A stretch of DNA of 9,985 nucleotides from Halobacteriales archaeon QS_9_70_65 (lineage in GTDB: Archaea; Halobacteriota; Halobacteria; Halobacteriales; Haloarculaceae): the NCBI GenBank assembly GCA_003023535.1, contig PXSC01000029.1, forward strand, positions 1 through 9,985. The letters are read 5' to 3'. Within the stretch, counting starts at the first letter, position 1, and each line of letters begins with the position of its first letter. The notes beneath the pieces are model-generated. The model was not told the DNA's origin, did no database searches, and saw only the letters and a program-made list of their open reading frames with translations. The position numbers and the translations under genes are program-made. Shown here piece after piece: positions 6,134 through 9,985 of the stretch.

Positions 6134-6321
6134 CAGTGACAGACGACGCCGGCGACGTGGCGGCCGTCGTGCATCGCCTCGTGGACCAGCGGCTCCTGTG
6201 CGAACACGAGCAGGAACAGCGCGAGCGTGACCCCGAGCAGCCCCAGCCCCAGCCTCGTCGGCGAGACGGTCGTCCGCGCGGCGGCGATACGGTCCGAGAC
6301 GGTGTCGTTCGTAACCGACAT
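6133..6321 (-). CDS. cbtB: CbtB-type predicted cobalt transporter small subunit
   Basis: A 62-residue protein with one membrane segment (about residues 23-41) and a C-terminal metal-binding tail. The tail reads VHEAMHDGRHVAGVVCH, with His47, His51, His55, Cys61 and His62; this H...HDxRH...CH ending is the hallmark of CbtB. It pairs with CbtA as a presumed cobalt uptake system in the cytoplasmic membrane. The length is normal for the family and the ATG at 6321 precedes a soluble N-terminus of about 22 residues. It lies 40 bases downstream of chlID on the same strand, in a gap that holds an inverted repeat and a possible TATA element, so it may have its own promoter as well as read-through from chlID. 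Confidence 0.92.
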   Translation of the reverse strand: MSVTNDTVSDRIAAARTTVSPTRLGLGLLGVTLALFLLVFAQEPLVHEAMHDGRHVAGVVCH

Positions 6322-6330
6322 TGAAACTCT

Positions 6331-6362
6331 GGTTTATCGAAGGACAAGCAGGCTTGTAAACC
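6331..6362. promoter_or_regulatory. Nested inverted repeat in the chlID-cbtB gap, possible operator
   Basis: The plus strand has ACAAGC (6344-6349), two bases, then GCTTGT (6352-6357), a perfect 6-base inverted repeat. Outside it GGTTTA (6331-6336) is matched by TAAACC (6357-6362), sharing one base. On the minus strand TTTACA (6360-6355) could serve as a TATA element, giving a leader of roughly ten bases before cbtB. This looks like an operator over a promoter controlling the cobalt transporter, but an RNA hairpin ending chlID is an alternative. Confidence 0.45.
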
Positions 6363-8400
6363 TACCGGCGTGCGGCCGACACGGCTCGCTCGACGCGCTC
6401 CGGCGAGAGGGCATCCAGGGGGACCCGCTGGCCGTCGGTCGCCTCGACGACGCTGTCGAGGAGGCCGCGGCCGTCGCCGGCGTCGACGCAGACCACCTCC
6501 GCGCCGGTCGCGGCGAGGGCGTCGGCGGCCGACCGGGTGGCGGCCGTGGGGTCGGCGGCGGCGTTGGCCCGGCCGTCGGAGACGACGACGACGACGGCGG
6601 CGTCGGGGTCGGCCCGCGACAGCAGGTCGGCACTCGTCCGGAGGCCGGCCGGCAGCGGCGTCCGGTCGCCGGTCGGCAGCCGCTTGAGATGCCGGGCCGC
6701 GAGCGTCACCGACGCCGTCGGCGGCAGCAGCACCTCGGCGTCGTCGCCGGCGAAGGCGACGACGGCGACGCTGTCCCGCTCCGTGTAGGCGTCCTCCAGG
6801 AGTTCGAGGGCGACGCCCTTGCTCCGGCGCATGGCGGGCCGCATCGACGCGCTGGCGTCGACGGCGAAGACGACCAGTGCCTCGCCGTCGCCGGCCCGGA
6901 CCGACCGCCGGAGGTCCCGCTCGCCGACGCCGTCGCCGCCGCGTCGCGCGGCCGCCCGGACGGAGGCGGCGGCGTCGACGCCGTCGCTGCCGTCGGTCGG
7001 CTCCGTCCGCACCCGGCCGCCGCGGTTACCCGCCGCCGGCGCCGCGGCCGCCCGTCCCGACGACGCCGTCTCCGTCTCCGCCCGCGCCTCCGGCGTCCCG
7101 AGTTCCGGCGCCGTCGCCGCCGCCGGCTCCGTCTCCGCCCGCGAGCCGCCGGGCACCAGCGGCGTCGCCTCCTCGTCGTCGTCCGCGCTGCTCTCCGCCT
7201 CGCCGCCATCCGCGTCGCCGGACGCGCCGACTGTCGGCGGGCGCTCGCCTTCGTCGTCGCCGCCGGCTCCGTCTCCCGGTTCGGCGGCGTCGTCAGGGGG
7301 TTCGTCGGCCGGGTCGCTGTCGTCGCCGGCACTCTCCGACGGGTTGCCGGGGTCACCGGGGTCCGCACCGTCCGGGCCGCCCTCGTCTCCGGCCTCGCTC
7401 GAGTCATCTCCCGTCCCGCCGTCGCCCGGCTCGCCGGCGCCGTCGCCGGTCGCCCCGTCCTGTGAATCGTCACCCGGCTCGTCGCCGCTCGCCTCCTCGC
7501 CGTCGTCGAAGTGCTCCTCGACGACGGACTCGGCGTCGGGGGCGTCCTCGAACGGCGTCGAGCGCATCCGGTGAGCCAGGGCGAGTTCGGCGGCCCGGCG
7601 GACGTCGCCGTCGATGACCGTCGGCCGGCCGTCGAGGGCGGCCAGCGCGCGGGCGGCTCTCGCGGTCGCGATGTCCGCCGCAGTCGTCGGCCGTAGTCAC
7701 CCGTCGGCTCGCGGTCGCCGCTCCCGAGGTCGTCGTCGATGATGGCGACACGCCGCCCGAGGTCCCGCTCGCCGGTGACCTCGACGGACAGCGCGAAGCG
7801 GTCCCGGAGCTGCGGCCGGAGGTCGCCCTCCTCGGGGTTCATCGTCCCGACGAGGGTGAACGCCGCCGGGTGGGCGACGCTGACGCCGTCGCGCTCGACG
7901 CGGTTCTCGCCCGCGGCGGCGGCGTCCAAGAGTACGTCGACGAGGTGGTCGTCCAGGAGGTTCACCTCGTCGACGTACAGCAGCCCCCGGTTGGCCCGCG
8001 CCAGCAGGCCGGGCTCGAACGACGCCTCGCCGTCGAGGGCGTCGCTCACCGACAGCGTGCCGACGACGCGCTCGCGGGTCGCCCCCAGCGGCAGCGTCAC
8101 CAGCGGCACCGACCGGGTCGTCACGGGGTACGTCGCCCGGTCGCGGCAGTCCGCACACTGCCGCCCCCGGTCGCCCGGCGGGCAGCCGTACGGGCAGTCC
8201 GCGACGACGCGCTGGTCGGGCAGCAGCGCCGCCAGCCCCCGGACGAGCGTGGACTTGGCGGTGCCCTTCTCGCCGCTGACGAGCAGCCCGTCGAGGCCGT
8301 CGTCGGCGGCGACGACCAGCAGCGCCTCCTTCAGCGCCTTCTGGCCGACCACCGCGCCGAACGGCGTGGAAACGCTTTTACTTTCGGCGTAATCAAACAC
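6362..8400 (-). pseudogene. chlID: ChlI-ChlD fused AAA+/VWA cobaltochelatase subunit, frame broken
   Basis: Presumed ATPase/VWA partner of CobN, related to magnesium chelatase ChlI and ChlD. From a GTG start at 8400, the ChlI half shows Walker [10 protein letters not shown] (residues 43-51), a four-cysteine loop (Cys69, 73, 82, 85) common in cobalt-type ChlI, Walker B LLYVDE (140-145) and [18 protein letters not shown] (185-202). After [10 protein letters not shown] homology in this frame stops. It resumes in another frame as [18 protein letters not shown] (about 7690-7640), just after an in-frame TGA at 7699-7697. About 40 residues of the ATPase lid seem to be missing at the break (about 7690-7735). 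The second half is an acidic Gly/Asp/Pro linker (about 7540-6980) and a VWA domain with an intact metal site (DASAS, Thr of GDRTPL, VSDG). It ends at TAG 6364-6362. Loss of function or a sequence error is likely. Confidence 0.8.
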
Positions 8401-8434
8401 GATTGTATTAGGGCAACCGGAGTTTATCAACATT
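8401..8434. promoter_or_regulatory. Compact divergent promoter between chlID and cobN
   Basis: This 34-base spacer is much richer in A and T than its surroundings. A TATA-like TGTATTA at 8404-8410 is centred 28 bases before the cobN ATG. On the minus strand GATAAAC (8428-8422) is centred 25 bases before the chlID GTG at 8400. Both distances suit leaderless archaeal transcripts. The boxes lie inside one short segment, so the two genes should be controlled together. Confidence 0.55.
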
Positions 8435-9985
8435 ATGCCAACGATTGGACTATACACCGCGACCGAGAACGAACTGGGGGCGCTCCAGCGGGCCGCCGGC
8501 GAGGTCGACGCCGACCTCGTCGTCCGCTCGGAGAGCGACCTCGACGACCCCGAACGCGTCGACGCGTTCTGCACCGAACTACCCGACTGCGACGCCGTCG
8601 TCCTGTGGCTACATGGCGGCAAGGACTCGATGCCGGGCTACGACCGGGCGGTCGAGTGCTGCCGCGAGACCGGCGTCCCGCTGGTGGTGCGGGCCACCGG
8701 CGACGCCTTCGCCGTCGAGGACACGACCGTCCCGTCGGCGGTGCGGGAGACCGTCGGCGAGTACCTCGAGCGGGGCGGCAGCGCCAACCTCGCCAACTGC
8801 CTCCGCTATCTCGTCGACCGCCTCACCGCGGCCGACCGCGCGTACGATGACCCCGTCGAGCTGCCGACCGAGGGCGTCTACCACCCCGACCATCCCGGCG
8901 CCTCCTACGAGGAGCTGCGGGCGACGCTCTCCGGGGACCGCCCGACCGTGGCGGTGTGGTTCTACGAGTCCCACTGGACCCACGAGAACACCCGCTACGT
9001 CGACTCGCTGGTACGGGCCCTCGAGGCCGAGGGCGTCGACGCACTGCCGGTGTTCTGCAACCCCGTCACCGACAGCGACGAACAGCAGGATGCCGAATGG
9101 GTCGTCGACGAGTGGCTCCTCGAGGACGGCGAGCCGGTCGTCGACGCCGTCTGCTCGTCGTTCATGTTCTCGCTGTCGATGTCCGAGCGGGGCCGGGACG
9201 CCAGCGACGAGGGTGGCGACGCCGAGGAGGTGTTCCTCCGGCGGCTCGGCGTCCCGGTGCTCCAGACGGTGACGACGATGCGGTCCCGGGCCCGGTACGA
9301 CGTCGCCGACACCGGCGTGATGGGCTTCGAACTCGCGCTGTCGGTCGCGCTGCCGGAGTTCGACGGCAACGTCATCACCGTCGCTGGCGGCCAACTGGGC
9401 GCGACTCCAGTATACGCCCAACGAGGACAAGCGGGTCGCGGTCGTGCTGCACAACTACCCGCCGAGCGACGACGGCATCGGTACGGCCTTCGGCCTCGAC
9501 TCGCCCGAATCGACGGTCAATCTGCTGGCGGAGCTGCGGGACCGCGGCTACGACCTGGGCGAGGCGCCGCGCGCCTCGGATTCGTCGAGTAGCGCGGAGC
9601 TGCGCTCCGCGGACCGTTCGAGCGGGCGGCGAGGCGGTGAACCCGCCTCGAACGGGACGGCGGAGCCGTCCCGCGGCCCGCGAGAGGACGGGGAACGAAG
9701 CGACCCGCGAGACGGCGGGGAACGAAGCGACCCGCGAGACGGCGACGGCTTCCCCGACTCGGGGCAGGCGCTCATCGAGACGCTGACCTCGCAGCTGACG
9801 CTCGACGATCGCTGGGTCGCCCCCGAGGACGTCCGCGACCTGTCGGTCGACGTCGTCTCGCCGGACCGGTACGACGACTGGTGGGTCGACGCCGATTCCG
9901 GCTTCCGGGAGAACGTCGTCGAGGAGTGGGGCGAGCCGCCGGACCGGCCGTTCGCGATTCCGGGCGTCGAGTTCGGCAACGTGCT
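8435..9985 (+). pseudogene. cobN: CobN cobaltochelatase large subunit, frame broken, runs off the right edge
   Basis: CobN is the large, tetrapyrrole-binding subunit of the ATP-dependent cobaltochelatase (normally over 1,200 residues). The N-terminal 314 residues read well from ATG 8435: an early VLWLHGG segment, AVWFYESHW, a PVFCNP strand and TGVMGFELALSVALPEFDGNVI. Homology then jumps to another frame at about 9377-9387 and continues as LAANWARLQYTPNEDKRVAV, LHNYPPSDDGIGTAFGL, DRPFAIPGVEFGN to the edge. The original frame ends at TAG 9590-9592. From the usual spacing, about 35-45 residues appear to be missing at the break. A low-complexity, palindrome-rich stretch of about 60 codons (roughly 9570-9750) is inserted in the second frame between GYDLG and PDSGQALIE, where relatives have a short joint. 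The start follows a TATA-like box at leaderless distance. Either the gene is decaying or the assembly is wrong here. Confidence 0.82.
9593..9743. repeat. Palindromic and tandem-repeat cassette inserted in cobN
   Basis: Four inverted repeats follow in a row: 9593-9600 with 9604-9611 (8 bp, loop TGC), 9614-9622 with 9647-9655 (9 bp), an alternative inside it 9630-9637 with 9643-9650 (8 bp, loop TGAAC), and 9653-9661 with 9665-9673 (9 bp, loop GGA). Then a 27-base unit is repeated exactly twice, 9690-9716 and 9717-9743, with a partial copy before it at about 9677-9689. Each unit encodes nine residues, GERSDPRDG. The whole cassette stays open in the second cobN frame. Confidence 0.85.

Noticed and set aside
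6227..7465. Long plus-strand open frames opposite chlID
   Set aside because: They are Arg- or Ser/Pro-rich, motif-free mirrors of the ChlID linker and VWA codons, which do show real domain signatures.
8401..8433. An ATG at 8433 as the chlID start
   Set aside because: It would leave one base between chlID and cobN and place both TATA-like boxes inside coding sequence; family members start close to the PFGAVVGQ segment, which suits GTG 8400.
9370..9410. Programmed frameshifting or a selenocysteine-type recoding in cobN
   Set aside because: No slippery run or stop-codon context is present, and the join also lacks several dozen conserved residues.
9690..9743. The tandem repeat as part of a CRISPR array
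   Set aside because: There are only two directly adjoining 27-base copies with no spacers, lying within a coding frame.

Overview
The window is a piece of a haloarchaeal cobalamin (vitamin B12) gene cluster. DNA is very GC-rich, with third codon positions nearly all G or C. The proteins are highly acidic (Asp/Glu-rich) and genes are packed end to end with 1-8 base overlaps. The gene order cbiH-cbiH-ferredoxin-(unknown)-cbiX-DUF3209-propeller, followed by cbtBA and a divergent chlID/cobN pair, matches the cob cluster I know from halophilic archaea such as Haloferax. I cannot name the genus.

Left part (1-5210, plus strand): one dense operon already under way at the left edge. It holds the end of a first CbiH/CobJ methyltransferase, a second complete CbiH with an odd Cys-Gly-Ala repeat tail at its N-terminus, a small three-cysteine ferredoxin, a protein that looks like a degenerate two-motif LAGLIDADG protein, a multi-domain cobaltochelatase CbiX carrying Fe-S and histidine-rich modules, a small DUF3209-type protein and a cytoplasmic PQQ/WD-like beta-propeller. 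CbiX inserts cobalt early into sirohydrochlorin and the CbiH enzymes do C17 methylation and ring contraction, so this is the early-cobalt (anaerobic-type) branch.

Middle (5211-6361): a 212-base convergent spacer with a 12-base palindrome and a T-run terminator candidate, then cbtA and cbtB on the minus strand. These are predicted cobalt-transport membrane proteins with histidine-rich loops. A 40-base gap with a neat inverted repeat separates cbtB from chlID.

Right part (6362-9985): chlID (minus) and cobN (plus) diverge from a 34-base AT-richer spacer with TATA-like boxes facing both ways. They encode the presumed ATPase/VWA and large subunits of a CobN-type cobaltochelatase. Both genes are broken in the sequence as given: each loses its reading frame and appears to lack about 40 codons at the break. 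cobN also carries an in-frame insertion of about 60 codons built from hairpins and a 27-base tandem repeat. If real, this suggests that the CobN/ChlID machine is decaying while CbiX is retained. If it is an assembly artefact, both genes need re-sequencing. No tRNA, rRNA, CRISPR or transposase gene was seen.
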